Shown here piece after piece: positions 44,002 to 54,798 of a stretch of DNA of 64,000 bases. Position 1 is the stretch's first letter. Each line of letters opens with the position of its first letter. Source of the DNA: Paenibacillus antibioticophila. Its GTDB lineage: Bacteria > Bacillota > Bacilli > Paenibacillales > Paenibacillaceae. A program made the position numbers and the translations under genes. The notes beneath the pieces are model-generated. The model saw only the letters and a program-made list of their open reading frames with translations. It had not been told where the DNA came from and did not search any database. The stretch covers positions 530,910 through 594,909 of the forward strand of contig NZ_HG005139.1 in NCBI RefSeq assembly GCF_000455265.1. The letters are read 5' to 3'.

Positions 44002-47000
44002 ATGGCGGAAGAGTCAAAGAAGCCTGCAGCATCGACAGAGCGCGTCGATGAAGGAGAGCTTCTGAATGCGTTGATGGCCCTGAAAAAGGGCGATTTTTCG
44101 TTTCGAATGCCGTATGATAAGACCGGTATTGCCGGAAAGGTAGCAGACACGTTCAACGAGATCATGGACATGCAAGAGAGTCTGGTCAGCGAAATCGCAA
44201 CCGTATCGGAAATTGTGGGCAAGGAAGGCAAGCTTTCCAGAAGATTTAATCATAAGAATACCGGCGGCTCCTGGGAGCATGTCATTGAGGCGCTTAACCG
44301 GCTGGTCAGCGATCTGGTTCAGCCGACGGCAGAGGTAGCACGCGTCATTAATGCGGTGGCTCAAGGGGACTTGACCCAAAAGGTTGACGTTGAAGTTGAG
44401 GGCAGGCCGCTAACGGGGGAATATCTGCGGATAGCGAACAATATCAACATTATGGTAAATCAGCTCAGCACCTTTGCCTCCGAGGTAACACGGGTCGCTC
44501 ACGAGGTCGGAACCGAAGGCAAGCTTGGCGGACAAGCAGATGTTAAAGGCGTCTCCGGCACCTGGAAGGTGCTCACGGACAGCGTTAATAATATGGCGGC
44601 TAATTTAACGAATCAGGTTCGTAACATCGCAGCGGTAACCACAGCGGTGGCAAACGGGGACTTGAGCAAACAAATCAAGGTAGATGCCAAGGGTGAAATC
44701 CTGGAGCTGAAGGATACGATCAATACAATGGTCGATCAGCTGTCGATGTTTGCCTCTGAAGTAACACGGGTGGCCCGGGAAGTTGGAACTGAAGGTAAAC
44801 TGGGCGGACAGGCTGAGGTTAAAGGGGTCTCCGGCACCTGGCGCGATCTGACGGAGAGCGTAAATGACATGGCCTCCAATCTGACGGATCAGGTTCGGAA
44901 TATCGCGGTGGTTACGACGGCCGTCGCAAACGGGGATCTCTCCAAGAAGATCACAGCCAATGTTCAGGGTGAAATACTGGAATTGAAAATTACGATCAAT
45001 ACGATGGTCGATCAACTATCCACCTTTGCCTCTGAAGTTACCCGGATGGCCCGGGAGGTCGGAACCGAAGGGATTCTGGGCGGGCAGGCCGAGGTTACGG
45101 GGGTTGCGGGGACCTGGCGTGATTTGACCGAGACGGTTAACTACATGGCTTCGAACCTGACGAATCAGGTCCGGAATATTGCCGAGGTAACGACGGCGGT
45201 CGCCAAGGGCGACCTGTCCAAGCATATTACCGTAAATGCCAAGGGCGAGATTTTGGAATTGAAGAATACGATCAATATCATGGTGGATCAGTTATCCACC
45301 TTTGCCTCTGAGGTCACCCGGGTTGCCCGAGAGGTAGGCACCCTCGGCATGCTTGGCGGTCAGGCTCAAGTTCGGGGCGTCGCCGGTACCTGGCGTGATT
45401 TGACCGAAAGCGTCAATTATATGGCTTCGAATCTGACCAATCAGGTGCGCAATATCGCTGTAGTTACAACAGCAGTTGCCAATGGAGATTTGTCCAAGAA
45501 GATTACGGCGGATGTCCAGGGCGAGATTCTGGAGCTGAAAAATACGATCAATACGATGGTGGATCAATTGTCTACCTTTGCTTCAGAAGTAACGCGTGTG
45601 GCGCTTGAGGTGGGTACCGAAGGCAAGCTCGGCGGACAGGCTGAGGTTAAAGGCGTTGGCGGCACCTGGCGGGATCTGACAGAGGGCGTAAACAACATGG
45701 CCCGGAATTTGACCGACCAGGTGCGGGGAATCGCCGAGGTTACGACAGCTGTCGCCAGAGGCGATCTGTCCAAGAAGATCACCGTAGATGCCAAGGGCGA
45801 AATTCTGGAGCTGAAGAACACGATGAACACGATGGTGGATCAGCTCAGCCTCTTTGCCTCCGAAGTGACGCGTGTGGCGCGGGAAGTCGGAACCGAGGGG
45901 AAGCTCGGGGCGCAGGCGGATGTTAAGGATGTATCGGGAACCTGGAAGGATCTTACCGATACCGTAAATACGATGACCAGCAACCTGACGATTCAGATGC
46001 GGAACATTGCGGGTGTGACGACGGCGGTGGCCAATGGAGACTTGTCCAAGCAGATCACAGTCGATGTTAAAGGGGAACTGCTGGAGCTAAAAAATACGAT
46101 CAACACAATGGTCGATCAGTTGAATTCCTTCGCTTCGGAAGTGACCCGGGTATCCCGCGAGGTCGGTACCGACGGCAAGCTCGGCGGACAGGCTCAAGTA
46201 AGAGGGGTTGGCGGGATCTGGAAGGATCTGACCGACAATGTAAATCTCATGGCGGCCAACTTGACGGATCAGGTGCGAGGCATCGCCAAGGTCGTCACGG
46301 CGGTAGCGAACGGTAATCTAAAGCAGAAGCTGAATGTGGAAGCCAAGGGCGAGATCGCGGCATTGACCGACACGATTAACAATATGACCGATACGCTGGC
46401 GACCTTTGCCGACCAGGTTACTACCGTTGCCCGCGAGGTAGGCGCGGAAGGGAAGCTCGGCGGTCAGGCTAATGTGCCCGGAGCTGCGGGCACCTGGCGC
46501 GATCTGACGGATAACGTTAATTACATGGCGAGCACGCTGACCTCACAGGTTCGGGCGATCACAACCGTCGCAACGGCTGTAACGAAGGGCGACCTGTCCC
46601 GAAGCATTGATGTAGCGGCTGCGGGCGAGGTTGCGATCCTTAAGGATAATGTGAACGAAATGATCCGTAATCTGAAGGAGACGACACGTATTAATACGGA
46701 GCAGGATTGGCTGAAGACCAATCTGGCGAAGTTCTCCAGGTTACTCCAGGGACAGCGGGACCTGAACGCGGTCTGCCGCATGATCCTGTCTGAGCTGGCC
46801 TCATTGGTATCCATGCAGCATGGCGTCATTTATATTAATGAGCCGGTCGGCGGGGAACCGACATTGGCACTGTTTGCCAGCTATGCTTATCAGCACCGGA
46901 AGCATCTTTCGAATCAGTTCCGGGCCGGTGAAGGGTTGATCGGACAATGTCTCATCGAGAAGCAGCGGATTCTGCTTGCCAATGTGCCCGAAGATTATGT

Positions 47001-49494
47001 CATGATCTCGTCCGGACTCGGCGAGGCCTCCCCATTAAATATTGTACTGCTTCCGATTCTGTTTGAGGATCAGGTGCTTGCGGTTATGGAGCTGGCTTCC
47101 TTCCGGGCGTTTACTCCAATCGATCTGGCCTTCCTGGATCAATTAACGGAATCGATCGGTATCGTCATGAACACACTTCAGGCTAACCGTCGAACAGAGG
47201 AATTACTGAAGCAGTCTCAATCATTGACGGAAGAGCTTCAGAATCAGCAGTTGGAGTTGAAGGAGACGAACGAGGAGCTGGAGGATAAAGCGAAGCTCCT
47301 TGTCCTCCAGAAGGCGGAAGTGGAAAGTAAGAACAACGAGGTTGAAATCGCGAGACGGATTCTAGAAGAAAAGGCGGAGCAGTTGGCGCTTACGTCACGG
47401 TATAAGTCCGAATTTTTAGCTAACATGTCTCACGAGCTGCGCACGCCGCTCAATTCTCTGCTTCTGCTGGCAGAGCAGCTGTCGGAGAACTCTGACCATA
47501 ATCTGACCGAGGAGCAGGTCAAATTTGCAAGAACGATTCAGGATGCGGGAATCGAGCTTCTGGAGCTGATTAATGACATTCTGGATTTATCGAAAATTGA
47601 GTCCGGCACGGTTACAGCCGATTACAGCGAGTTAAAGCTCAGCGAGATGAAGGACAGTCTGGAGCGAAGCTTCCTCCCTATGGTGGAGGACAAGAAGCTA
47701 AGCTTCGAGATTGAGGTAGGGGCCGAGCTGCCTGAGAAAATGGTTACAGATCCGAAGCGGCTGCAGCAGGTTCTGAAGAATCTGCTCTCGAATGCCTTCA
47801 AATTTACCGAAGCAGGCCAGATTCTCCTGAAAATCAGCAAAGCGACAAGTGGCTGGGGAGCAGGCAGCGAGAAGCTGAATCGAGCCAAGGAGGTAATTTG
47901 CTTCTCCGTCAGCGATACAGGGATTGGGATTCCGGTGGACAAGCAGGCCATTATTTTTGAGGCGTTCCAGCAAGTTGACGGCAGCACCAGCCGCCAATAT
48001 GGCGGCACAGGGCTTGGACTTGCGATCTCCCGTGAAATTGCCGTGCTGCTGGGCGGAGAAATCACACTATACAGCGTGGTGGGTAAGGGCAGCGTATTTA
48101 ATTTGTATCTGCCTTTATATAGCAATGTGCCTGGTCATGAGCAGACAGCCTCGGAGGAAGCAGCGGATGACGGTTCTTCCAAATATGTTCCCGAGGTCAT
48201 TGATGTGACGCCCCGTGAGCCAAAACGCAGCTCAGCCGCCAAGGAGGAGCGGGTGATCGTAGACGACAGGGATCATATTGAGGATGGCGATCTTGTATTT
48301 TTGGTTATTGAAGATGATCTGAAGTTCTGCGAGATTTTGATGGATATATTACATCGAAAAGGCATTAAGGCCGTGATTACGCCACGGGGAACCGGTGCAT
48401 TGGAACTGGCGCAGAAATACCGACCTCATGCGATTACTCTTGATCTCCGGCTGAAGGATATTGACGGACGCCTGGTTATTGAGCAGCTTAAGAATGATCT
48501 GAGCGTGCGCCATATTCCGATCTGTGTGATTACGGTGGAGGAGGAAGAGATTCCATTGCGGCAGAAGGGTGTGTATGATTACATCTCCAAGCCGGTGAAC
48601 AGCGAGGAACTGGAGAGCAAGCTGGATCAGCTTAAGGAATTTTCGCGAAAAAATATGCATCGCCTGCTTATCGTAATGGGTCAAGGAGAACAGCTTCAAG
48701 AGAGTGTTCAGTTCCTGGGCCATAGCGATGTGGAGATTGTCTCGGCAGATACAGGCCGTAAGGCGCTCAGACTGATTCGAAGCTCGCGTTTCGATACTAT
48801 CTTGCTGGATAACGATCTGAAGGATATGGATTCATTGGACCTGATCCATGAGATTCATAAGCAGATGCATAACAAGTCAGTTCCTATTGTTCTATATCGT
48901 AGTCAGAAATGGACGGCTGAGCAGGAGACCCGGCTGGAGGAATTGATTCGTTTCTCGGTCATCAAGGAAGTGAAGAATCAAGTACAGATGATGGATGAAG
49001 TGAGCCTCTTCCTGCATAGCGTATCTGAGAATCTACCGGATGAATCCCGGGAGAAGCTGGTGAAGCTTCATGAGTCCGATGAGATGATCCAGTCGAAGCA
49101 GGTGCTGGTTGTGGATGATGATATCCGGAACATTTTTGCGCTGACCACGATTCTGGAGCGCCACAATATGCAGGTCACTTCTGCTGAGAATGGTCAGGAG
49201 GCTATCCAAATACTGGAGAGCCATCCGCAGATCGAAATTGTTCTGATGGATATTATGATGCCGATTATGGATGGATATGAGACAACGCGGGCAATTCGGA
49301 GCAATCCGAAATTCCGTGATTTGCCGATTATCGCATTGACGGCGAAGGCGATGGCAGGGGACCGTGAGGCATGTCTGGAGGCTGGCGCTTCCGACTATAT
49401 TACGAAGCCTGTGAACAGCGCTCAGCTCCTTTCGATGATCCGCAGCTGGCTTGACCGACCGCAGGAGACGGAGGATTCCGAAGCTTCGGAATAA
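44002..49494 (+). CDS. poly-HAMP hybrid histidine kinase with GAF and three receiver domains
   Basis: 1830 residues, no membrane segment. After an N-terminal HAMP-like segment (15-110), eight almost identical repeats of about 92 residues start near 115, 212, 304, 396, 488, 580, 672 and 764, and a ninth, partial one near 856. Each has two HAMP halves ([14 protein letters not shown]...[17 protein letters not shown] and [17 protein letters not shown]...LTxxVNxMAxNLT). Then GAF (about 914-1060), coiled coil, HisKA with His1144 ([12 protein letters not shown]), HATPase (1245-1370), and three receivers (about 1430-1550, 1553-1675, 1699-1820). The middle receiver keeps one Asp but lacks the acidic pair. 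Layout resembles fungal group III osmosensing kinases. Confidence 0.93.
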   Translation: MAEESKKPAASTERVDEGELLNALMALKKGDFSFRMPYDKTGIAGKVADTFNEIMDMQESLVSEIATVSEIVGKEGKLSRRFNHKNTGGSWEHVIEALNRLVSDLVQPTAEVARVINAVAQGDLTQKVDVEVEGRPLTGEYLRIANNINIMVNQLSTFASEVTRVAHEVGTEGKLGGQADVKGVSGTWKVLTDSVNNMAANLTNQVRNIAAVTTAVANGDLSKQIKVDAKGEILELKDTINTMVDQLSMFASEVTRVAREVGTEGKLGGQAEVKGVSGTWRDLTESVNDMASNLTDQVRNIAVVTTAVANGDLSKKITANVQGEILELKITINTMVDQLSTFASEVTRMAREVGTEGILGGQAEVTGVAGTWRDLTETVNYMASNLTNQVRNIAEVTTAVAKGDLSKHITVNAKGEILELKNTINIMVDQLSTFASEVTRVAREVGTLGMLGGQAQVRGVAGTWRDLTESVNYMASNLTNQVRNIAVVTTAVANGDLSKKITADVQGEILELKNTINTMVDQLSTFASEVTRVALEVGTEGKLGGQAEVKGVGGTWRDLTEGVNNMARNLTDQVRGIAEVTTAVARGDLSKKITVDAKGEILELKNTMNTMVDQLSLFASEVTRVAREVGTEGKLGAQADVKDVSGTWKDLTDTVNTMTSNLTIQMRNIAGVTTAVANGDLSKQITVDVKGELLELKNTINTMVDQLNSFASEVTRVSREVGTDGKLGGQAQVRGVGGIWKDLTDNVNLMAANLTDQVRGIAKVVTAVANGNLKQKLNVEAKGEIAALTDTINNMTDTLATFADQVTTVAREVGAEGKLGGQANVPGAAGTWRDLTDNVNYMASTLTSQVRAITTVATAVTKGDLSRSIDVAAAGEVAILKDNVNEMIRNLKETTRINTEQDWLKTNLAKFSRLLQGQRDLNAVCRMILSELASLVSMQHGVIYINEPVGGEPTLALFASYAYQHRKHLSNQFRAGEGLIGQCLIEKQRILLANVPEDYVMISSGLGEASPLNIVLLPILFEDQVLAVMELASFRAFTPIDLAFLDQLTESIGIVMNTLQANRRTEELLKQSQSLTEELQNQQLELKETNEELEDKAKLLVLQKAEVESKNNEVEIARRILEEKAEQLALTSRYKSEFLANMSHELRTPLNSLLLLAEQLSENSDHNLTEEQVKFARTIQDAGIELLELINDILDLSKIESGTVTADYSELKLSEMKDSLERSFLPMVEDKKLSFEIEVGAELPEKMVTDPKRLQQVLKNLLSNAFKFTEAGQILLKISKATSGWGAGSEKLNRAKEVICFSVSDTGIGIPVDKQAIIFEAFQQVDGSTSRQYGGTGLGLAISREIAVLLGGEITLYSVVGKGSVFNLYLPLYSNVPGHEQTASEEAADDGSSKYVPEVIDVTPREPKRSSAAKEERVIVDDRDHIEDGDLVFLVIEDDLKFCEILMDILHRKGIKAVITPRGTGALELAQKYRPHAITLDLRLKDIDGRLVIEQLKNDLSVRHIPICVITVEEEEIPLRQKGVYDYISKPVNSEELESKLDQLKEFSRKNMHRLLIVMGQGEQLQESVQFLGHSDVEIVSADTGRKALRLIRSSRFDTILLDNDLKDMDSLDLIHEIHKQMHNKSVPIVLYRSQKWTAEQETRLEELIRFSVIKEVKNQVQMMDEVSLFLHSVSENLPDESREKLVKLHESDEMIQSKQVLVVDDDIRNIFALTTILERHNMQVTSAENGQEAIQILESHPQIEIVLMDIMMPIMDGYETTRAIRSNPKFRDLPIIALTAKAMAGDREACLEAGASDYITKPVNSAQLLSMIRSWLDRPQETEDSEASE

Positions 49495-49552
49495 ATAATG
49501 ATCCTGTATCAACTAAACGTTCGCTCTAAACGTTCGCTTTATGCTTCCGAAG

Positions 49553-49600
49553 CGAGGGTGTCCCAAAAGTGATCATAAGATGAACTGAGGGACACCCTCG
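49553..49600 (+). terminator. terminator of the poly-HAMP kinase gene
   Basis: CGAGGGTGTCCC is an exact inverse of GGGACACCCTCG, with a 24-base loop, followed by TTCATTTTAT. Confidence 0.8.
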
Positions 49601-49617
49601 TTCATTTTATCAAATAA

Positions 49618-49683
49618 AAAGAAACCGCTCTCTGGAAAATGGAGGTACCCCCCAACCATAAACCAAAAAGAGACGGTTTCTTT
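49618..49683. repeat. 66-bp hairpin (AAAGAAACCG arms)
   Basis: AAAGAAACCG and CTCT pair with AGAG and CGGTTTCTTT. The 35-base loop contains a GGAGGTACCCCCC stretch. It could be a second terminator or the end of a decayed mobile element. Confidence 0.5.
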
Positions 49684-49697
49684 GTACATACTTGGTC

Positions 49698-49881
49698 TAA
49701 CGGACATTTTGTCTCCTTACAGTCCGCCTTTGGATGAGACAGAATTGTAGCGGACATTTTGGCTGCTTAGAGAGTAGAATCGAGTGAACCAGAGTCGTTT
49801 GAGCATCCTAAGCGCCCGAAATGTCCTTTACCCCTTCGAATCATGAGAAAAAGTCTGCTAAGAGTTTAGAATGTCCGTTAG
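49698..49881. repeat. 184-bp palindromic intergenic element, copy B
   Basis: GGACAT cores at 49702 and 49752 and inverse ATGTCC cores at 49821 and 49871, with spacings 50, 69 and 50. This is exactly the geometry of copy A at 10251-10434, although the interior sequence is only partly conserved. It occupies the gene-free stretch 49684-49940. Confidence 0.8.
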
Positions 49882-49940
49882 CGAGTTTAAATTATCCGAC
49901 AAGCGATATTAGGGAAGAGAAACAGCTACAGCAAAACGGA

Positions 49941-50867
49941 TCATGACAGATGCTTGTTGATCCATTCAATACAGTCCTGTGTGACCTCGTTGCGGTTGAT
50001 TTCGTTCAGCATTTCATGGCGCCCTTCGGCGTACAGCTTGAGCTGCACATCCCGGATACCTTGCCGGACATACATTTCTGCAAGCCGCTTCGGACCTGCG
50101 CCGTAGAGCCCGACAGGATCACTGTCTCCGCCCAATATGTACACTGGCTTATCTTTAGGAATAAGGGAGAGCTTGCTGCTCCTGTGAATCTCCCGAAGAA
50201 GGCCGAACATGCTGCTGAAGAAGCCCGCGCTGCAGATAAAGCCGCACATCGGGTTGTTGATGTATTTATCCACTTCCGCCTCATCCCGGGACAACCAGTC
50301 AAAGGGAGTTCTCATCGGCAGGAACCGCTTGTTGAAGCTTCCGAACGTAATAGCATTCATCAATAGACTTGGATGCTGTGGTCCTTGAAGCTTGCACTGA
50401 AGTGTTGCTAGCTGCTGTCCAAAGGACAGGAGACCGCGGGGGCCGTTCGTTCCGGACAGGAGGAAGCCGTGATAAGCCTCTGGTGCTTCATACATGACTT
50501 TCTGGGATAAGAAGGAGCCCATGCTGTGTCCGAATAGGAACAGCGGCAAGTCAGGGTAACGTGCAGAGATCAGTGAGCCTAACGAGATCATATCCCGGGC
50601 CATGCCGTTAAACCCGTCTTCTCCCGGCCACCCCAGCTCTTCCGGCGTTCCGGCTGTCTTTCCATGACCCCGGTGATCGTTCGCATAGACGACAAAGCCG
50701 GCCTCAGTCAGGGCAAGCGCGAAACGTTGATATCTGGCCGCCGTCTCGCTCATCCCGTGCGCAATTTGGATCATGCCTCGGATACGTTCAGACTCCGCAG
50801 GCAGCCAGCGATAGACAAATACATCATGCCCGGTATCGTTGGCGAAGGTAAAGGTTTCTTCCCGCAT
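49941..50867 (-). CDS. alpha/beta hydrolase, monoacylglycerol lipase/lysophospholipase type
   Basis: About 308 residues from ATG at 50867 (GGAGGG ten bases upstream); GTG 50876 overlaps that site. Serine hydrolase 4 pattern: QIAHGMSETAARYQRFA near 40, VYANDHRGHGKT near 68, nucleophile Ser in LFGHSMGS, Asp in GGDSDPVG and His in AEGRHEM. It probably hydrolyses monoacylglycerols or lysophospholipids in the cytoplasm. Next gene upstream is mnmM, about 40 bases away. Confidence 0.9.
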   Translation of the reverse strand: MREETFTFANDTGHDVFVYRWLPAESERIRGMIQIAHGMSETAARYQRFALALTEAGFVVYANDHRGHGKTAGTPEELGWPGEDGFNGMARDMISLGSLISARYPDLPLFLFGHSMGSFLSQKVMYEAPEAYHGFLLSGTNGPRGLLSFGQQLATLQCKLQGPQHPSLLMNAITFGSFNKRFLPMRTPFDWLSRDEAEVDKYINNPMCGFICSAGFFSSMFGLLREIHRSSKLSLIPKDKPVYILGGDSDPVGLYGAGPKRLAEMYVRQGIRDVQLKLYAEGRHEMLNEINRNEVTQDCIEWINKHLS

Positions 50868-50905
50868 GCTCGACACTCCCTCCAGATCGGGTTAACAATG
50901 GAGCC

Positions 50906-51487
50906 TTACTTTTTCTCAACGGCGATCAAGTAAGGCGAATCCGGCTTTTGCAGTTGGCGGTACACCAGTGCCTGTCCCCTGCCTTGCGATAGAGCCGCCG
51001 CCCAGGCTTCCACTATAGCCGCTTCCTCACGTCCGCCGGAATGCCCGGGATAGAGAACGGCGGTAAGGACGCCTCTTGGCCTGAGCAGCTCAAGAGCCTG
51101 TTCAAGGGCAGGAATGGTACTGTGAGGGCTCGTGATCACGGCTTGATCGGCTCCAGAGGCGGGCAAATAGCCTAAATTGAACATAACGGCACCAATCTTC
51201 CCATTTGTCTCCGGAGGAAGCGCAGCCCCCATATCGGCATGGCTTTTTAACAGCAAGGTAACAGGTGAGAGCCGAAGCTTGCTCTCCTTATCTAGTCTGG
51301 TCTGGGTGAGCTGAAGGGCCTGCGGCTGAATGTCGAAGGCGTACACATGGCCGCGTGCTCCGCATATTCCTGCGAGGAAAAGGGTATCTGCTCCTGTGCC
51401 GGCCGTAGCATCTATAGCGGACTCTCCCGGCTGCAGGCGCTCACTGACCAATTTATGCGCAAAACTGAGAACGGATTGAAACCCCAT
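50906..51487 (-). CDS. mnmM: tRNA methyltransferase MnmM (YtqB)
   Basis: 193 residues. SAM motif I AIDATAGTGADTLFLA near 24, then VYAFDIQPQAL and MFNLGYLPASGADQAVITSP near 100, all diagnostic of the YtqB family. B. subtilis MnmM methylates 5-aminomethyl-(2-thio)uridine at tRNA position 34 to mnm5(s2)U, replacing the MnmC methylase. It lies two bases from the radical-SAM partner gene upstream, matching the ytqA-ytqB pair of Bacillus. Confidence 0.9.
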   Translation of the reverse strand: MGFQSVLSFAHKLVSERLQPGESAIDATAGTGADTLFLAGICGARGHVYAFDIQPQALQLTQTRLDKESKLRLSPVTLLLKSHADMGAALPPETNGKIGAVMFNLGYLPASGADQAVITSPHSTIPALEQALELLRPRGVLTAVLYPGHSGGREEAAIVEAWAAALSQGRGQALVYRQLQKPDSPYLIAVEKK

Positions 51488-51489
51488 GC

Positions 51490-52440
51490 TTACCCCCTCC
51501 AGTATTTCCCTTGCCAGGTATCGCGCTGCTTCAGTTCATCATCGATGGCATTGAGCACTTCCCACTTCTTAAGGCTCCACATCGGGCCGATCAGAAGATC
51601 CCTTGGAGCGTCGCCCGTCAATCGATGCACAATCATTTCCGGGGGAAGAAACTCAAGGGTATCGACAATCAATTTCACATATTCGTCCTGCTCCAGGAAA
51701 CGAAGCAAGCCCGCTTCATATTGCTTGACCATCGGGGTCTTGCGCATCAGATGGAGCAGATGGATCTTGATTCCTTGCACATCCATATTGGCGACGGCCC
51801 GGCCGGTCTCCAGCATCATTTCATGACTCTCCTGAGGAAGTCCATAAATGATATGGGTACAGACGCGAATGTTATGCTTGCGCAGTTTCTCTACGGCGTC
51901 CAGATAGCATTGGGTATCATGCGCACGGTTAATCAGGGTGGACGTTGACTCATGAATCGTCTGCAGTCCCATTTCTACCCACAGATAAGTGCGCTCGTTC
52001 AACTCTGCCAGGTATTCGACGACATCGTCCGGCAGACAATCCGGGCGGGTTGCTATAGATAAACCTACGACACCCGGCTGCTCCAGGATGGCTTCATAGT
52101 ATTCCCGTAATTCCTCCACCGGGGCATACGTATTGGTATAGGCTTGGAAGTATCCAATGTATTTGGCATGGGGCCATTTCAAATGCTGGCGGTCTCGAAT
52201 TGTGTTGAACTGCGTCACCAGGTCGTCCCGGCGGCTTCCTGCAAAATCGCCGGAGCCGCGGGCGCTGCAAAATGTGCAGCCTCCTTTAGCGATGGAGCCG
52301 TCCCGATTGGGACAGGTGAATCCGGCATCGAGCATGACTTTAAATACTTTATCGCCAAATTGTTCCCGCATTTCGGTGTTCCAGGTATGAAACCGTTTAT
52401 CACTCCACAATAAAGGGGCGGAAGGTTGTAATGTACTCAT
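51490..52440 (-). CDS. mnmL: radical SAM protein MnmL (YtqA, TIGR01212)
   Basis: 316 residues. The cluster motif is the TIGR01212 form: CPNRDGSIAKGGCTFC near 42-57, where spacing of the first two Cys is longer than in ordinary radical SAM enzymes. Then GSGDFAG and IGYFQAYTNTYAP. In the Gram-positive mnm5U route, YtqA/MnmL acts before MnmM on the wobble uridine, on the carboxymethylaminomethyl group. Directly upstream of mnmM in the same operon. GGAGAAACG precedes ATG. Confidence 0.88.
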   Translation of the reverse strand: MSTLQPSAPLLWSDKRFHTWNTEMREQFGDKVFKVMLDAGFTCPNRDGSIAKGGCTFCSARGSGDFAGSRRDDLVTQFNTIRDRQHLKWPHAKYIGYFQAYTNTYAPVEELREYYEAILEQPGVVGLSIATRPDCLPDDVVEYLAELNERTYLWVEMGLQTIHESTSTLINRAHDTQCYLDAVEKLRKHNIRVCTHIIYGLPQESHEMMLETGRAVANMDVQGIKIHLLHLMRKTPMVKQYEAGLLRFLEQDEYVKLIVDTLEFLPPEMIVHRLTGDAPRDLLIGPMWSLKKWEVLNAIDDELKQRDTWQGKYWRG

Positions 52441-52663
52441 CGTTTCTCCTTAGTCCATGATGGATGTAATATAGTTGTCACATTTGAGAAAATTTCAGTA
52501 TGAAAACCTAAAGGGCCTTGCGTTATGCGTATTCCCTGGAATCATTGTATCAAAAAAATAAAAAAAAGTGGAACAGTGAGCAGGAGCATTTCTTGCGGCT
52601 TATGACATATTATGCTATTTTTAAAATACCTAAAATTTGTTTGGACCCCAATTCCAATAAATC

Positions 52664-52719
52664 GAAGAAGGAATCCCAGCCCGTCTCCCCGGCGGCACCG
52701 GATTCCTTCTTCACTTTTT
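52664..52719 (+). terminator. terminator-like hairpin in the trmB leader
   Basis: GAAGAAGGAATCC is an exact inverse of GGATTCCTTCTTC, followed by ACTTTTTA. It lies between the divergent mnmL and trmB starts, so it is either an attenuator of trmB or the end of an unseen small transcript. The rest of 52441-52818 shows nothing convincing. Confidence 0.65.
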
Positions 52720-52818
52720 AAGAGGTTATTCAACTCGCATTTATACCGAATTACTCTTTACAATTGGACCGAACTTCGGCACAATGTTTCAGTAACTACT
52801 AGAAGGTGGAGGAATAAG

Positions 52819-53526
52819 ATGCGTTTACGCGGCAGAAAAGGAATCCGTGAGGAGCTGGAGCAGCAACAGGATATCGTTGTTCTTGATCCGAGGGGCTATA
52901 AAGGGAAATGGGCGCAGGTGTTCGGCAATGACCGGCCGCTCTATATTGAGCTGGGCATGGGCAAAGGACAATTTGTCAGCGGCATGAGCTTCAAGCATCC
53001 TGCGTGTAATTTTGTGGGCATGGATATGTACGATGAGCTCATCCGGCGCGCAAGCGAGAAGGTGCGTTCGATCTGGAGCGGGACTCCGGAAGGAGAGCCT
53101 TCAAATGTGAGACTGGCCTTGGGAAACATTGAATCGATTGAGGAGTTTTTTGCTCCCGGAGAGGTTTCGCGCATCTATCTTAATTTTAGCGACCCATGGC
53201 CGAAGAAGAAGCATGCCCGGAGACGGCTTACTCATCCGCGCTTCTTGGATAAGTACTGCTCGCTGCTTAATCAGCAGGGCGAAATTCACTTCAAGACCGA
53301 CTCACGCGAATTGTTTGAGTTCTCGCTGAATGCTTTTGCGGCCAAGGGACTTCAGATGAGCAATATATCTCTGAATCTTCATAAGGACGGCATCAATGAA
53401 CAGCATGTCATGACGGAGTACGAGAGCAAGTTCTCCAAGCAGGGAATGCCGATCTATCGTTGTGAAGTGAAAATAGGAGAAACAGCGCTCGAGGCTTATC
53501 ATCGGACGAAAATGGAAGAGTTCTAA
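52819..53526 (+). CDS. trmB: tRNA (guanine-N7)-methyltransferase TrmB
   Basis: 235 residues from ATG at 52819 with GGTGGAGG upstream; longer in-frame readings run into the leader hairpin. SAM motif YIELGMGKGQFV near 51, then NFSDPWPKKKHARRRLTHPRFL near 124-145, the signature of TrmB. It methylates G46 of the tRNA variable loop. Followed by a strong shared terminator. Confidence 0.96.
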   Translation: MRLRGRKGIREELEQQQDIVVLDPRGYKGKWAQVFGNDRPLYIELGMGKGQFVSGMSFKHPACNFVGMDMYDELIRRASEKVRSIWSGTPEGEPSNVRLALGNIESIEEFFAPGEVSRIYLNFSDPWPKKKHARRRLTHPRFLDKYCSLLNQQGEIHFKTDSRELFEFSLNAFAAKGLQMSNISLNLHKDGINEQHVMTEYESKFSKQGMPIYRCEVKIGETALEAYHRTKMEEF

Positions 53527-53546
53527 AAATTAGCACCAACCATACA

Positions 53547-53593
53547 GGGGCCATCCAAAAGCGGATTGAATGATCTGCTTCTGGATGGCCCCT
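53547..53593. terminator. bidirectional terminator between trmB and the convergent glycosyltransferase gene
   Basis: GGGGCCATCCA with AAGC pairs with GCTT and TGGATGGCCCC across a 14-base loop. Few T residues follow; the 15-bp stem between convergent genes is the evidence. Confidence 0.8.
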
Positions 53594-53599
53594 GCCGGT

Positions 53600-54748
53600 T
53601 CAGTTATTATTCTCTGTTAAAAAAGGATGACGCTCGATAAGTTCGATGATAGCTTGAGCGCTCTGCATCGGATAATAGCTGGCGATCGTGTCAAGCATCT
53701 CCGCACGTTCGCGAACGACTTCATCGTAATGATGCATCAGTCTATGAATCCAGGCTGTGATATCATCCAGCGAACTGATCGGAGTGCCCCAGCCCTGAGA
53801 AGTAAAGTACTGCGAGTTCTCTTCCTCCTGGCCGGGAAGCGGCTTGTGGAACAGCATGGGAATGGCTTTGGCCAGTCCCTCCGAGCAGGTCATACCGCCC
53901 GGCTTGGTAACAAGCAGGTCGGACACCTCCATCAGCTTGTCAATTTCACGGGTGAACCCGAGTAAATGAATGTGCGGATGAATAAAGCGCGGATCCTTCC
54001 TCATTTTCTCCAAAGATTTCGTATTGCTGCCAAAGCAGAAAATAATCTGAATCTGCTCGCGAAAGGAAGCCAAGTGGGCGTTAACCGCCTCGTCCTTCAT
54101 GAATCCCCAGCCCCCGCCCATAACCAGCACAGTAGGCATCTCCTTCAAATGAAACTGCTCCCGAATGTCGCTTTTCTGGTGGCGTTCCCAGAAATTCGGG
54201 TGGACAGGAATCCCGGTAATTCTGATTTTATGGTCTTCGACCCCGCGTTCCAGCAGCTTTTGCCTCACTTGCTCGGTAGAGACCAAGTAGCTGTTCACCT
54301 CGGGGCTAATCCAGGTTCCATGGGCATCGTAGTCGGTGATCACCGTAGCCAGCGGCACATCGAGCAGATCAAGCCGCTTGATCCGGGAGATAATTGCACT
54401 TGGAATCGGATGCGTGCATACAATGACTTCCGGATGAAGCTGCTTGATGATTTGAATTGTATCTGTGTAAAACATTCGATGAAGAGCAAGCGTCGTCAAT
54501 CGGTTCAGTGATTTTTTATAATTGCTTCTATACATCATTCGTATTAACCGTGGTTGCGTAGAGACCGTTTTTTTATAGGCGGTGATAATGATCGGTGCCA
54601 TCCTGGGGTTCAAGAAGCTTCCCAGCTCCATGACTTTCGTCTGCACCTGTGGCGAAACTCTGCGTAAACTGCTTGATAGCGCATACGCCGCCTGCGTGTG
54701 CCCGGCTCCAAACCCTTCGGATAGAAGCAAGACTCTTTGTTTTTGCAC
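53600..54748 (-). CDS. UgtP/MGDG-synthase-family glycosyltransferase
   Basis: 382 residues, the same length as B. subtilis UgtP. N-terminal glycolipid-acceptor domain (LSEGFGAGHTQAAYAL near 10), with VCTHPIPSAIISRIKR near 110 and VITDYDAHGTWISPEVN near 137. The C-terminal GT-B half has VMGGGWGFM and LLVTKPGGMTCSEGLAKAIPML, the nucleotide-sugar loop. It probably glucosylates diacylglycerol at the membrane. GTG start with AAAGGTG. The GAGH motif and TKPGG are typical; the sugar and acceptor are not proven. Confidence 0.88.
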   Translation of the reverse strand: MQKQRVLLLSEGFGAGHTQAAYALSSSLRRVSPQVQTKVMELGSFLNPRMAPIIITAYKKTVSTQPRLIRMMYRSNYKKSLNRLTTLALHRMFYTDTIQIIKQLHPEVIVCTHPIPSAIISRIKRLDLLDVPLATVITDYDAHGTWISPEVNSYLVSTEQVRQKLLERGVEDHKIRITGIPVHPNFWERHQKSDIREQFHLKEMPTVLVMGGGWGFMKDEAVNAHLASFREQIQIIFCFGSNTKSLEKMRKDPRFIHPHIHLLGFTREIDKLMEVSDLLVTKPGGMTCSEGLAKAIPMLFHKPLPGQEEENSQYFTSQGWGTPISSLDDITAWIHRLMHHYDEVVRERAEMLDTIASYYPMQSAQAIIELIERHPFLTENNN

Positions 54749-54798
54749 TTAGTTTCACCTTTTCCTACAAGGTTTTCCTACCCAATACAATATCCCCT

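Noticed and set aside
43872..44051. 59-codon frame (MPKILANDYVGVNAYRVTE...) overlapping the poly-HAMP start
   Set aside because: No ribosome-binding site and 50 bases overlap with the kinase gene; no recognisable family. Kept only as a note.
44335..46700. Many long reverse-strand frames across the HAMP repeats
   Set aside because: They recur with the same repeat period and are mirror effects of the repeated, GC-biased codons.
52542..52733. 63-codon minus-strand frame between mnmL and trmB
   Set aside because: It runs through the hairpin, lacks a ribosome-binding site and has no family resemblance.
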